The position numbers and the translations under genes are program-made. The notes under the pieces are model-generated. The model had not been told where the DNA came from. It saw only the letters and a list, made by a program, of their open reading frames with translations, and searched no databases. A stretch of 64,000 bases of DNA from DASQZT01 sp035638575. GTDB lineage: Bacteria; Acidobacteriota; Terriglobia; Bryobacterales; Bryobacteraceae. Positions 42,746-50,296 of the stretch are shown here, piece by piece. Location: assembly GCA_035638575.1 (NCBI GenBank), contig DASQZT010000070.1:8785-72784 (forward strand), given 5' to 3'. Every line of letters starts with the position of its first letter. Position 1 is the first letter of the stretch.

Positions 42746-42785
42746 AGCCATACGATTGTCGCCTTCAATATGGCAGTATGGCTCT

Positions 42786-43037
42786 ATGGCATCTCGAAAG
42801 ATGACCTTCGCGCTCCCGGAGGACTTAGCGGCGCAGTTCATCCATCGCGTCCCGGCTCGCGACCGATCTCGTTACCTGGCTGCTGCCTTGGCCGAGAAAC
42901 TCGCCGAGCGGGAGCGACAACTCATCCGCGCCTGTGAGTTGGCGAATCAGGATGCGGAGGTGGCCCGAGTGGAAGACGAATTCGACGCTTTGCCCGACGA
43001 GATAACCGAGACGTGGACCGATGCCCCGTCGCGGTGA
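42786..43037 (+). CDS. Antitoxin of a MazEF-type pair
   Basis: An 83-residue small helical protein (RKMTFALPEDLAAQFIHRVPARDRSRYLAAALAEKLAERERQL). The N-terminal ribbon-helix-helix-like segment would bind DNA and the acidic C-terminus (ARVEDEFDALPDEITETW) would fold over the toxin. The toxin start overlaps its 3' end by 17 bp. The antitoxin frame is intact although the toxin is not. Family assigned mainly from the toxin next door. Confidence 0.75.
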   Translation: MASRKMTFALPEDLAAQFIHRVPARDRSRYLAAALAEKLAERERQLIRACELANQDAEVARVEDEFDALPDEITETWTDAPSR

Positions 43038-43343
43038 GGTTTGGTGGGTTCGACTCGATTCTACGCTCGGCTGAGAGATTCGCAAGACGCGGCCTTGCCT
43101 CGTGGTCACCGCGAACGTAGTCAATGAACGGCGCAGGACTGTGGTCGTTGTACCGCTGACGAGTTCCGCAAAGCGCCGCGCTGCTGGTACCTGTCGTTTG
43201 TGGCGGCCGGCGAGGTGTCGCTGTCCTGGATCAAATCCGAGCCGTCGCCAAAAGAGCGCCTGGATCGGGCCATGGGTGCGATCTCGCCTGAAGATCTGGC
43301 GACGGTCGAAGATGGACTTCGTCAGATTCTCGAACTCGGCTGA
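43021..43343 (+). pseudogene. Broken MazF/PemK toxin
   Basis: Reads MPRRGEVWWVRLDSTLG, then an in-frame TGA at codon 18 (43072), then EIRKTRPCLVVTANVVNERR and TVVVVPLTSSAKRRAA, which is classical MazF. Further on the homologous text jumps frame twice (VAVLDQIRAVAK, then RLDRAMGAISPEDLATVEDG and LRQILEL). One nonsense codon and at least two frameshifts make it non-functional. Confidence 0.85.
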
Positions 43344-43434
43344 GCGGAGGCCCTGCCCCCCGTTCTCGCATGGCCCATCGGCCGCGCGAATATCCGGGGT
43401 GCTATTCTAATCTCACCACCAGAGGGGGTGTCCT

Positions 43435-45000
43435 ATGGCCGATGAACGAACCGCAGTCCGCGGTAGTGAGCGCCAGCAAATCCCGAATTCCACCGCCGTT
43501 GGCAGCCCGGATCCAAACCAGCAGATCGCCGTGACGCTCGTTTTGCGGCGCCGCGCGCTAAAACGGCCCCCGCGCTCTCGGCCGGTAAAGCGCGAAGAAT
43601 TCGAGCGGTACTACGGCGCCGATCCCGCCGACGTGGAACTCGTCGAGCAGTTCGCCGAGGACAATGACCTCACCGTCGTCGAGATAGCTCCGGCGCGGCG
43701 AACCGTGATCCTCTCCGGGACCATCGCCAACATGAACGAGGCGTTCGGAACCCAGCTTCGCCTGTTCCAGGCGCCCGAAGGGGTTTTCCGCGGCCGCACC
43801 GGGCCCCTGTCCCTGCCCACCGATCTCGCGGACATAGTGGTTGGCGTGTTCGGGCTGGATGAACGCGCGCAGTCCAAGGCGCGCTTGCGGCGTTCGGTTG
43901 CCGGCGTGGGGCCCAAGGCGGCAGGCGACACTTCCTATACTCCAATCGCTGTCGCCAAACTGTACAACTACCCCGCGGCCGCCACCGGATCGGGACAAAC
44001 GGTGGCCATCATCGAATTGGGCGGCGGATACCGCAACTCCGACTTGACCTCGTATTTCACCAGGCTCGGCATCAAGCCAAGTCCCACGGTGACGGCTGTC
44101 TCCGTTGACGGCGCGGTGAATCAGCCCGTTGGCGATCCTAACAGCGCCGATGGCGAAGTGCTGCTCGACATCGAGGTCGTCGGCGCCATTGCGCCCAAAG
44201 CCCGAATCGCCGTCTACTTCGGGCCCAACACCGATCAGGGATTCCTGGACGCCATCACCACCGCGGTCCACGACAACGTGCGCAAGCCGTCGGTGGTGTC
44301 CATCAGTTGGGGCGGCCCCGAGTCCACGTGGACCGCTCAGGCGCTGGCCGCCTATGATCAAGCCTTCGCCGACGCCACGCTGCTCGGCGTGACGATATGC
44401 TGTGCGTCCGGAGACGACGGCTCCTCCGACGGGGTCACCGACGGACTGGCGCACGTGGACTTTCCCGCTTCCAGCCCGCATGTGCTTGCCTGTGGGGGCA
44501 CGCGTCTGGAATCCTCCGCCGGCAAGATCACGAAAGAGGTCGTGTGGAACGAGGGCGCAAACGGCGCCTCGGGCGGCGGGGTCAGTGAGACCTTCCCGTT
44601 GCCAGCATATCAAGCCAGCGCCAAGGTTCCGGTTTCCGTGAATCCGGGCAAGTTCAAGGGCCGCGGTGTTCCGGACATCTCGGGCGACGCCGATCCCGCC
44701 ACCGGGTACCAGGTTCTGGTGGATGGGCGCAACGCAGTATTCGGCGGTACGAGCTGCGTCGCGCCGCTCTGGGCGGCGTTGATTGCGTTGTTGAACCAGC
44801 AATACGGCAAGCCGCTCGGGTTCGTAAACAACGCGCTCTACGCGGGCACGGTGGCCGCCAAAGCGCTCCACGACATCACCTCCGGCAACAACGGCGCCTA
44901 CACCGCCGGCCCGGGATGGGACCCTTGCACCGGCCTCGGCAGCCCCAACGGACAACTACTTCTCACCGCGCTGAAACCAGCCTCCACCGCGAAGCATTAG
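43435..45000 (+). CDS. S53-family serine-carboxyl peptidase (sedolisin/kumamolisin-like)
   Basis: A 521-residue acid protease. An N-terminal pro-domain (RPVKREEFERYYGADPADVELVEQFAEDNDLTV) is followed by the catalytic domain: Glu and Asp in DGEVLLDIEVVG, oxyanion Asp in CASGDDGSSDG, nucleophile Ser in FGGTSCVAPLWAAL, and the calcium site HDITSGNNG with GWDPCTGLGSP. No signal peptide is visible, as in kumamolisin itself. It is probably released by an unknown route and self-activates at low pH, in keeping with an acid-soil lifestyle. A purine-rich site precedes the ATG. Confidence 0.9.
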   Translation: MADERTAVRGSERQQIPNSTAVGSPDPNQQIAVTLVLRRRALKRPPRSRPVKREEFERYYGADPADVELVEQFAEDNDLTVVEIAPARRTVILSGTIANMNEAFGTQLRLFQAPEGVFRGRTGPLSLPTDLADIVVGVFGLDERAQSKARLRRSVAGVGPKAAGDTSYTPIAVAKLYNYPAAATGSGQTVAIIELGGGYRNSDLTSYFTRLGIKPSPTVTAVSVDGAVNQPVGDPNSADGEVLLDIEVVGAIAPKARIAVYFGPNTDQGFLDAITTAVHDNVRKPSVVSISWGGPESTWTAQALAAYDQAFADATLLGVTICCASGDDGSSDGVTDGLAHVDFPASSPHVLACGGTRLESSAGKITKEVVWNEGANGASGGGVSETFPLPAYQASAKVPVSVNPGKFKGRGVPDISGDADPATGYQVLVDGRNAVFGGTSCVAPLWAALIALLNQQYGKPLGFVNNALYAGTVAAKALHDITSGNNGAYTAGPGWDPCTGLGSPNGQLLLTALKPASTAKH

Positions 45001-45055
45001 CAGCGGCCGGGATCATCCGAGCTGACGGGTTCACCCATCCGCGCGGCGGATTCCG

Positions 45056-45112
45056 CCGTACGATGTTGTCCACGATGTCATGCAACCGTTGAGCGGGATT
45101 CTTAGAAGGCAT
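45056..45112 (-). pseudogene. Truncated HepT (DUF86) toxin remnant
   Basis: Beginning at an ATG that overlaps the MntA stop, the minus strand reads MPSKNPAQRLHDIVDNIVR, which is the start of HepT-type proteins. Homology stops there; the frame runs on to a stop at 44963, giving only 49 residues and overlapping the protease gene's 3' end. The RNase motif RX4-6H is absent. Confidence 0.65.
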
Positions 45113-45431
45113 CGACGGCTTCGCGTAGGATGTTTCCGCGGAGAAGAGGCTTCAGGGTTTTTCGGTTGACGACGTCGCTCGCGCCGCCTAACAAGTCGCC
45201 GATGTAGAGCTTCAGCCTCGCATACTCGAAGATCCCGATCGGCCGCTCCCGATCCAGTTCCACCAGCACGTCGATATCGCTGGCCGTTGTGGCCTCCCCT
45301 CGCGCGACTGAGCCGAAGACGGCGGCGTGAGACACGCCCATTCGGCGCAGATCGTCCTCGTGCGCTCGCAGTGTCCGCAGAACATCGGTGAGACTGTTGC
45401 CCATCGTCATCCACGAGTCTGGCAAAGGCAT
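45102..45431 (-). CDS. MntA-type nucleotidyltransferase antitoxin
   Basis: A 109-residue minimal nucleotidyltransferase with the motif GSVARGEATTASDIDVLVEL (GSX10DXD), ARLKLYIGDLLGGASDVV and a basic C-terminal helix. MntA AMPylates and inactivates the HepT RNase in known systems. Here the catalytic residues are intact while the partner is cut down to its first 19 codons. An internal ATG at 45404 is an alternative start. Confidence 0.83.
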   Translation of the reverse strand: MPLPDSWMTMGNSLTDVLRTLRAHEDDLRRMGVSHAAVFGSVARGEATTASDIDVLVELDRERPIGIFEYARLKLYIGDLLGGASDVVNRKTLKPLLRGNILREAVDAF

Positions 45432-45434
45432 CCT

Positions 45435-46118
45435 TCAATTGCCTTTTTTCGAGTTGTCCTTCCCGGCTGAATGCCGCCGCGCGGCATTCGCTTCTCCCGG
45501 CTGCCACTCGCCCAATCCCTTCATCATGAATTTCGTGAGGAATTCGCGCAGGTATTTCATGCTGATCCGCGGTTTCCGGCCCACATGGAAAACGGCTTCC
45601 GCGCCCGCCGCGATTATGATCGAAGAGACCAGCGCCCGGTCCTGTTGCGACATGGCCGCGGGCGGAACAAAGCGCCGAAGATCCTGTTCTAAATCCGCCG
45701 TAAGTCCACTCATCGCCGAAGAAGGATAGAGTTGCGAACGGATATGGTGCTGGTTTCGATCGATGAAATCCAATGCCCCGTCGATCGATTGCAACAGGTT
45801 AAGATAAGACTCGTAGCCGAGCGACACAAGCTCTTCCGCGCTCGTCGCCTTGGCGCGCGCCTCTCGCCCCTCGCTCCGGATCCTCTCCAGCAGATCCTGC
45901 GACAGCACCCTGAAGATGGCCTCCTTGGTGCGGAAATAGTTGTAGAAGGTCCCCGGGGAAACGCCGCTTCGATTCACGATATCGCGTATGTTCGCGGCGT
46001 CCATGCCGATCGTGCAGAAGACGTCCCAAGCGGCTGCTTCAATGGCGGCGCGATTCTGCTGTTTTGTGACTTTTCTCTTCTCTGAGGCGCGATATTTCCG
46101 CGGGGGGGAAGTCTTCAT
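45435..46118 (-). CDS. TetR-family transcriptional regulator
   Basis: A 227-residue repressor. The N-terminal DNA-binding domain is AAIEAAAWDVFCTIGMDAANIRDIVNRSGVSPGTFYNYFRTKEAIF (helix-turn-helix at about residues 45-65). The C-terminal ligand domain is typical in length with an FIDRNQHHIRSQLYP helix. Encoded just downstream of alkB on the same strand, it probably controls alkB in response to alkane or a fatty product. An inverted repeat lies immediately upstream of its ATG. Confidence 0.88.
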   Translation of the reverse strand: MKTSPPRKYRASEKRKVTKQQNRAAIEAAAWDVFCTIGMDAANIRDIVNRSGVSPGTFYNYFRTKEAIFRVLSQDLLERIRSEGREARAKATSAEELVSLGYESYLNLLQSIDGALDFIDRNQHHIRSQLYPSSAMSGLTADLEQDLRRFVPPAAMSQQDRALVSSIIIAAGAEAVFHVGRKPRISMKYLREFLTKFMMKGLGEWQPGEANAARRHSAGKDNSKKGN

Positions 46119-46124
46119 CGCTCC

Positions 46125-46139
46125 GAATCGTCGCGATTC
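46125..46139. promoter_or_regulatory. Inverted repeat between alkB and tetR
   Basis: GAATCG, three bases, CGATTC: a 15-bp element beginning 7 bp before the tetR start codon. Probably a regulator-binding site. It differs in sequence from the palindrome at the alkB promoter, so the two may not bind the same protein. Confidence 0.4.
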
Positions 46140-46171
46140 AGTCTGATGATATCGCCCAACGCGCCCGGCGA

Positions 46172-47362
46172 TCAAGAACCGGCACAGCGTTCGCCCTGCT
46201 GCAACCCGTACTTCTTGCGCTTCGGCGGGTGCACGTTGGCAAGCGACAGGTCCCCGCCGTAATGCGCAATCACTTTCGGATCCATCACGCGGCGCCACAG
46301 GGGTGTGATGAGCGCGATCACCGCCATGGTTCCGTAGCCCGAGGGCAGCTCCGGCGCCTCCTCGAAGCTGCGCAACGCCTGATAGCGGCGGGATGGGTAG
46401 GCGTGGTGGTCCGAGTGGCGCTGCAGATGATAGAGCAGCACGTTCGAGGCTACATTGTTGGCGTTCCACGAGTGCCGTGGAGCGCAGGGCTCGTAGCGGC
46501 CGTCCGGACGCTTTTGGCGCGCCAGTCCGTAGTGCTCGAGGTAATTCACAACCTCCAGCAGGCTGAAGCCCACCACAGCCTGGATGAGCAGCCACGGCAG
46601 GATCGAAAGTCCGAAAATGCCCAGCAGCGCGCCGAACAGCGCCGCGGTCATCGCCCACGCGTTGATCGCGTCGTTTTGTATGCACAGCGCCGGCTTGCCT
46701 TTGCGCTGGAGACGGCTCCTCTCGATCTCCCACGCGCTTGCCAGCGAACCCGCGACCGTCCGTGGCAGGAACGCCCAGAAGCTTTCGCCCAGGCGCGAGG
46801 AGGCTGGGTCTTCCGGCGTGGCGACGCGTACATGGTGGCCTCGGTTGTGCTCGACAAAGAAATGACCATAGGCCGTTTGGGCGAGGGTGACCTTAGACAA
46901 CCAACGCTCTGCTCTTTCGGATTTGTGGCCGAGTTCATGAGCTGCATTGATTCCGACTCCGCCGACAACGCCGAGCGTCACTGCAAATCCGAAGGAATCG
47001 ATCGCGGATAGCGTGCCACTGCTCCACTTTGCGCATGCCCACACGAGCGAGGCGAGTTGCAGCGGTAAGAAGAGATAGACGCACCAGCGGTAATAACGGT
47101 CGCGTTCCAGGCTGTCGATGACACTGTCCGGCGGGTTCCCGGAGTCCTTGCCGATGAGCGTGTCAAGCGCCGGCACAATGCCGAATATAAAGATAGGGCC
47201 GAACCACCAAAACAGGCTCCAGCCAGTCGCCTTCACAAGGCTCCCCGCAAGGAGTGGAAGCATCGGGATAGCCAGGCCTAGCAGCCAGGCGTAACGTTTC
47301 GTATCGTGCCACGCCGCCGCACGGCAGCCGTTCGGATTTTCCGTTCTCGCTGCTATCGCCAT
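46172..47362 (-). CDS. alkB: Alkane 1-monooxygenase
   Basis: A 396-residue non-haem di-iron membrane hydroxylase that oxidises medium-chain alkanes to 1-alkanols. The histidine boxes are HELGHK, EHNRGHH and LQRHSDHH, with the NYLEHYG motif of alkane hydroxylases; six transmembrane helices. Rubredoxin and its reductase, which supply electrons, are not encoded nearby. The ATG at 47362 follows a GAGGGGGG ribosome site. It has its own strong promoter and is followed by a TetR gene. Confidence 0.92.
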   Translation of the reverse strand: MAIAARTENPNGCRAAAWHDTKRYAWLLGLAIPMLPLLAGSLVKATGWSLFWWFGPIFIFGIVPALDTLIGKDSGNPPDSVIDSLERDRYYRWCVYLFLPLQLASLVWACAKWSSGTLSAIDSFGFAVTLGVVGGVGINAAHELGHKSERAERWLSKVTLAQTAYGHFFVEHNRGHHVRVATPEDPASSRLGESFWAFLPRTVAGSLASAWEIERSRLQRKGKPALCIQNDAINAWAMTAALFGALLGIFGLSILPWLLIQAVVGFSLLEVVNYLEHYGLARQKRPDGRYEPCAPRHSWNANNVASNVLLYHLQRHSDHHAYPSRRYQALRSFEEAPELPSGYGTMAVIALITPLWRRVMDPKVIAHYGGDLSLANVHPPKRKKYGLQQGERCAGS

Positions 47363-47399
47363 GGCATCCCCCCTCGGTCGCGGCACACCATGGAAATAG

Positions 47400-47428
47400 A
47401 ATTTACACAAAGTTGACGTACATGTCAA
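47400..47428 (-). promoter_or_regulatory. Strong sigma-70 promoter of alkB
   Basis: On the minus strand TTGACA (47423-47428), exactly 17 bp, TAAATT (47400-47405). This is the closest match to a consensus promoter in the window. The transcript would have a leader of about 30 nt. Nothing coding is seen between 47363 and 47468. Confidence 0.7.
47413..47428. promoter_or_regulatory. Imperfect palindrome over the alkB -35, probable TetR operator
   Basis: TTGACGTACATGTCAA has matching outer arms TTGAC/GTCAA and covers the -35 box. A bound repressor would block polymerase. The co-encoded TetR protein is the natural candidate. Confidence 0.55.
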
Positions 47429-47468
47429 GTTTTAGTTGTGAGATTTTAAACGCGCAGCGCCCCCCCGG

Positions 47469-49232
47469 TCACTGCGTGTCCGTCACCGTCAGCCGGCGAA
47501 AGTCCAGCGTGCGGCGCATCGTGCCGTACTTCAGGGTGAGCTGCCCGGAGTCCACCGCGGCTTCCACGAACGGCCCGCCGAATAGCGGCCAGTGGTCGTA
47601 GTCCAACAGGGCGCCGTTCACCCGCGGAACCTGCCCGTAGGTGAACTCCAGTTGCCTGCCGCGCAGCGATCGAAACGTCACCGAGGGCGTGGGCTCCGTC
47701 TTGAACTCCAGCGGCAGGGCCAGGATCGCCTTGCGGAACGCCTCCAGGCCGCCGAACTCCGAACGCGCCGCCACCTGCACCACCATCCCGTTCTTCAGGT
47801 AAGGGCTGAACAGCCGCCGGCCGCCGCCCTCGATCGGCTTCCACGAATACGGCTGCAGGGGACGGCAGGCGATCAACGCATCACCGCCGCGCGCGAAGAT
47901 CCAGCCCGATGCGTCTTCCCGCACTTCGGCCAGGTCCTTGGAGAAGAATCCGTTGACGTGCGGAAAACGCGTGCCCCGCGGAATGTCGTACAGCACGATG
48001 ACGCTGTCCTGGTCCTGAAAAATCTTTTCGTAGGGCGACCCGCCCACCAGCTTGTCCGGCGAATCGTAGCTCTTCTTCGAGCTCACCACGCCCGAAATCG
48101 CGATATCCGGCGGAAACGTGAAGTACGTCTCCAGCTCGCGCAGCGAAGAATACGGATGCAGCGTGAACAGCGTGTTCTCGACGCCGCGCGCGTCGGCAAC
48201 GTTCCAGGTCACGTCCCACGAGTGTTCCTGGATGGGTTGCAGCGTGCCCCCCTGGTCGGACCCCACCGCGTACTCGCGCCGCACGAATGTGGTTTTGTAC
48301 ACCGGCCCGTGCAGGTCGTCGAAAAAGCGCCACCGGTTGCGGGTCCGCTTGCGTTCGTAGTGCGTGTAAGGCTGCGTGCGGTCGGTGGCGATGCGCTTCA
48401 GGATCTCCGGCGGTTCATACGCGCTGGCCAGCAGGTAAAAGATCACGTACCCGTCCGGCGGATCCATGGGCCGCCCCAGGCCGAACAGCACCCAGCCGAA
48501 ATCGCTCGATACGTTCTGCCACTTCTCCAGCGCCGGATGGTCGTACACCCGCGAGTGAGCGCCCACGAAAATGCCGTCCAGGTTCTCCGCTGCGTAATCG
48601 GCGATCAGGTAGTCCAGCATCATCGCCGCCCGCTTCTTCATCGCCGGGTCCTTCGCCCACTCCGCCAGGTACGACACCGAGAGAAAATACAGGCCCATGT
48701 AATGCGGGCTGTCGTATTCGCCTTGCCCGCGCGTGGTGGTGAGCCGCACCCACGAGTCGATCCACCCCGCCGCCTCGCGCAGATTCTCGGCCGACGATTT
48801 CCCCGTGTACCACTGCGCTCCGTCTTCGTCCGGCCACAGTTGCGCCATCAGGTAAAGCGAGGTGTAGTACAGCAGCCAGTGGTTCTCGGTGTCGCCCCGG
48901 TAGGGCATGTACGTCCGGAAGGAGCGCCGCAGCGCGTCCCTGGCGGACTGCGACAGTTGGCCGCGGTCCAGGTAGGCGATGGCCGTCACCGGGTACATCC
49001 AGAACATGTCGCCCGAAGGTCCGGCCGCCAGCAGTTCCTCCAGGCGGCGCGAGCACAGCGCGGCGTCTTCGCCGAGGCGCAGTTTCGCCGCGATGTTGGC
49101 GTAGCCCATCTGGCTGGGGTCCTTCGGGTGGGCGTACACTTCGATCACCGAGCGCACCCGCTGGTCGAACTCCGGAGTCCCCGCGCTCAGCGGCAGCGCC
49201 AGCAGGCAGCACGACCACAGCAGGCGGGTCAT
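47469..49232 (-). CDS. Secreted protein, probably an alpha-helical toroid hydrolase/lyase
   Basis: A 587-residue exported protein that I do not recognise as a named family. After the signal peptide (LLWSCCLLALPLSAG), about 300 residues are helical (ALCSRRLEELLAAGPSG, WIDSWVRLTTTRGQGEYDSPHYMGLYFLSVSYLAEWAKD), resembling the alpha/alpha toroid of heparinase or alginate-lyase-type enzymes. The second half is beta-rich (SWDVTWNVADARGVENTLFTLHPYSSL). The Glu/Asp/His/Tyr segment GEYDSPHYMG could be catalytic. Its ATG overlaps the stop of the BNR-repeat gene upstream, so the two are co-translated. Confidence 0.55.
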   Translation of the reverse strand: MTRLLWSCCLLALPLSAGTPEFDQRVRSVIEVYAHPKDPSQMGYANIAAKLRLGEDAALCSRRLEELLAAGPSGDMFWMYPVTAIAYLDRGQLSQSARDALRRSFRTYMPYRGDTENHWLLYYTSLYLMAQLWPDEDGAQWYTGKSSAENLREAAGWIDSWVRLTTTRGQGEYDSPHYMGLYFLSVSYLAEWAKDPAMKKRAAMMLDYLIADYAAENLDGIFVGAHSRVYDHPALEKWQNVSSDFGWVLFGLGRPMDPPDGYVIFYLLASAYEPPEILKRIATDRTQPYTHYERKRTRNRWRFFDDLHGPVYKTTFVRREYAVGSDQGGTLQPIQEHSWDVTWNVADARGVENTLFTLHPYSSLRELETYFTFPPDIAISGVVSSKKSYDSPDKLVGGSPYEKIFQDQDSVIVLYDIPRGTRFPHVNGFFSKDLAEVREDASGWIFARGGDALIACRPLQPYSWKPIEGGGRRLFSPYLKNGMVVQVAARSEFGGLEAFRKAILALPLEFKTEPTPSVTFRSLRGRQLEFTYGQVPRVNGALLDYDHWPLFGGPFVEAAVDSGQLTLKYGTMRRTLDFRRLTVTDTQ

Positions 49233-50215
49233 CGCGCCGGCGCCTCCGGCACGAATCTCATGCGGAAAATCGCGCTGCCTTCCAGTCCGTCCCTGGTCCA
49301 CGTGCGGCCGTAATCGGGCGACATGAATACCGCCTCCTCGTGCACGCTGGCGTACATGCGGCCCGGCTTGGCGGGATCGAACGCCACGCTCCACACGGCC
49401 TGCCCCGGGAGCCCCCCGTTGCGTGGTTGCCACGTCTTGCCGCGGTCCTCCGAAACGGCCACCCCCACTCCCCATCCGGCCGCCGCGATGCGGTCCGCGT
49501 TGGCCGGGTCGAAGGCGACGTCGTACAGGTTCCTGCCCACCCCCAGGTTCCCGTTGCTCTCGAACGTGACGCCGCAGTCCGTGGACGCGAACAGCCCGCC
49601 GCCCTCGGTGGCGGCCAGCCAGTAGCACGCGTCGTGCGGCGACTGCTCGATGTGGAGCGCCTGAATTCCCGCCGCGCCGGCCAGGCGCCACGACCTGCCT
49701 CCGTCCTCGCTGCGGAAGATCCCTTCTTCGTTGCCGGCCACCAGGACGCCGCTGCGCCGCCGGTCCACGCGAATCGCCGCCGTGTATTTCCGTCGCAAGC
49801 CGGAGTTGGCATCCTGCCACGTGGCGCCCCCATCGTGACTCACCCGGATGCCCGCCGTGTGGCTGAAATAGATCGTGCCGGGAGCGTTGGGGTCCACCGC
49901 CACGTCCTGCAGTTCGGTGACCTCGCTGCCGGTCAGGATCTTCCAGCGCTCTCCGCGCTCCGACACGCGCAGCAACCCGTTGCCCGCCGCAACGTAGAGC
50001 ACCGTTGGCTCCGCCGGATCGTAATCCAGCGCCGACACCAGCGGATGATTGAAGCCGGCGTGCCTCCACTCGCCCGAGCCCGGCTTCATGAAGATGCCGC
50101 TGGGCGGCAGTTTGGCCCCCACGACATAGTCTTTCGAGGTCACGCCACAACTGTACAGTGTGAACTGCGCGGCGGCCGGAACCGGCAACGCCGCCAGCAG
50201 AAGCAACCAGCGCAT
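49229..50215 (-). CDS. Secreted Asp-box (BNR) repeat beta-propeller protein
   Basis: A 328-residue exported protein: signal peptide, then at least five Asp-box motifs (SHDGGATW, SEDGGRSW, STDCGVTF, SEDRGKTW, SPDYGRTW) spaced along a six- or seven-bladed propeller. The fold is that of sialidases and photosystem-assembly Ycf48-type proteins; no sialidase catalytic set can be made out. First gene of a two-gene unit with the toroid-like protein. A TACAGT hexamer lies 8 nt before the ATG. Confidence 0.78.
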   Translation of the reverse strand: MRWLLLLAALPVPAAAQFTLYSCGVTSKDYVVGAKLPPSGIFMKPGSGEWRHAGFNHPLVSALDYDPAEPTVLYVAAGNGLLRVSERGERWKILTGSEVTELQDVAVDPNAPGTIYFSHTAGIRVSHDGGATWQDANSGLRRKYTAAIRVDRRRSGVLVAGNEEGIFRSEDGGRSWRLAGAAGIQALHIEQSPHDACYWLAATEGGGLFASTDCGVTFESNGNLGVGRNLYDVAFDPANADRIAAAGWGVGVAVSEDRGKTWQPRNGGLPGQAVWSVAFDPAKPGRMYASVHEEAVFMSPDYGRTWTRDGLEGSAIFRMRFVPEAPAR

Positions 50216-50284
50216 TCTGGTCTACTGTAACAGGTGGGGCATGCTTTGGCTTGCCCGTGGGTTCGCCCACCGGAATCCCGACGC

Positions 50285-50290
50285 TATCAT
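50285..50290 (+). promoter_or_regulatory. Putative -10 box of the CBM9-like gene (leaderless start)
   Basis: TATCAT, six bases, then ATG at 50297. No Shine-Dalgarno is present. Confidence 0.4.
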
Positions 50291-50296
50291 GAAGCC

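Noticed and set aside
43102..43410. 102-residue open frame after the MazE-like gene
   Set aside because: Only its first 30 residues are MazF; the rest is out-of-frame text of the broken toxin.
45031..45507. 158-residue frame overlapping MntA
   Set aside because: Arginine-rich shadow of the MntA frame with no family resemblance.
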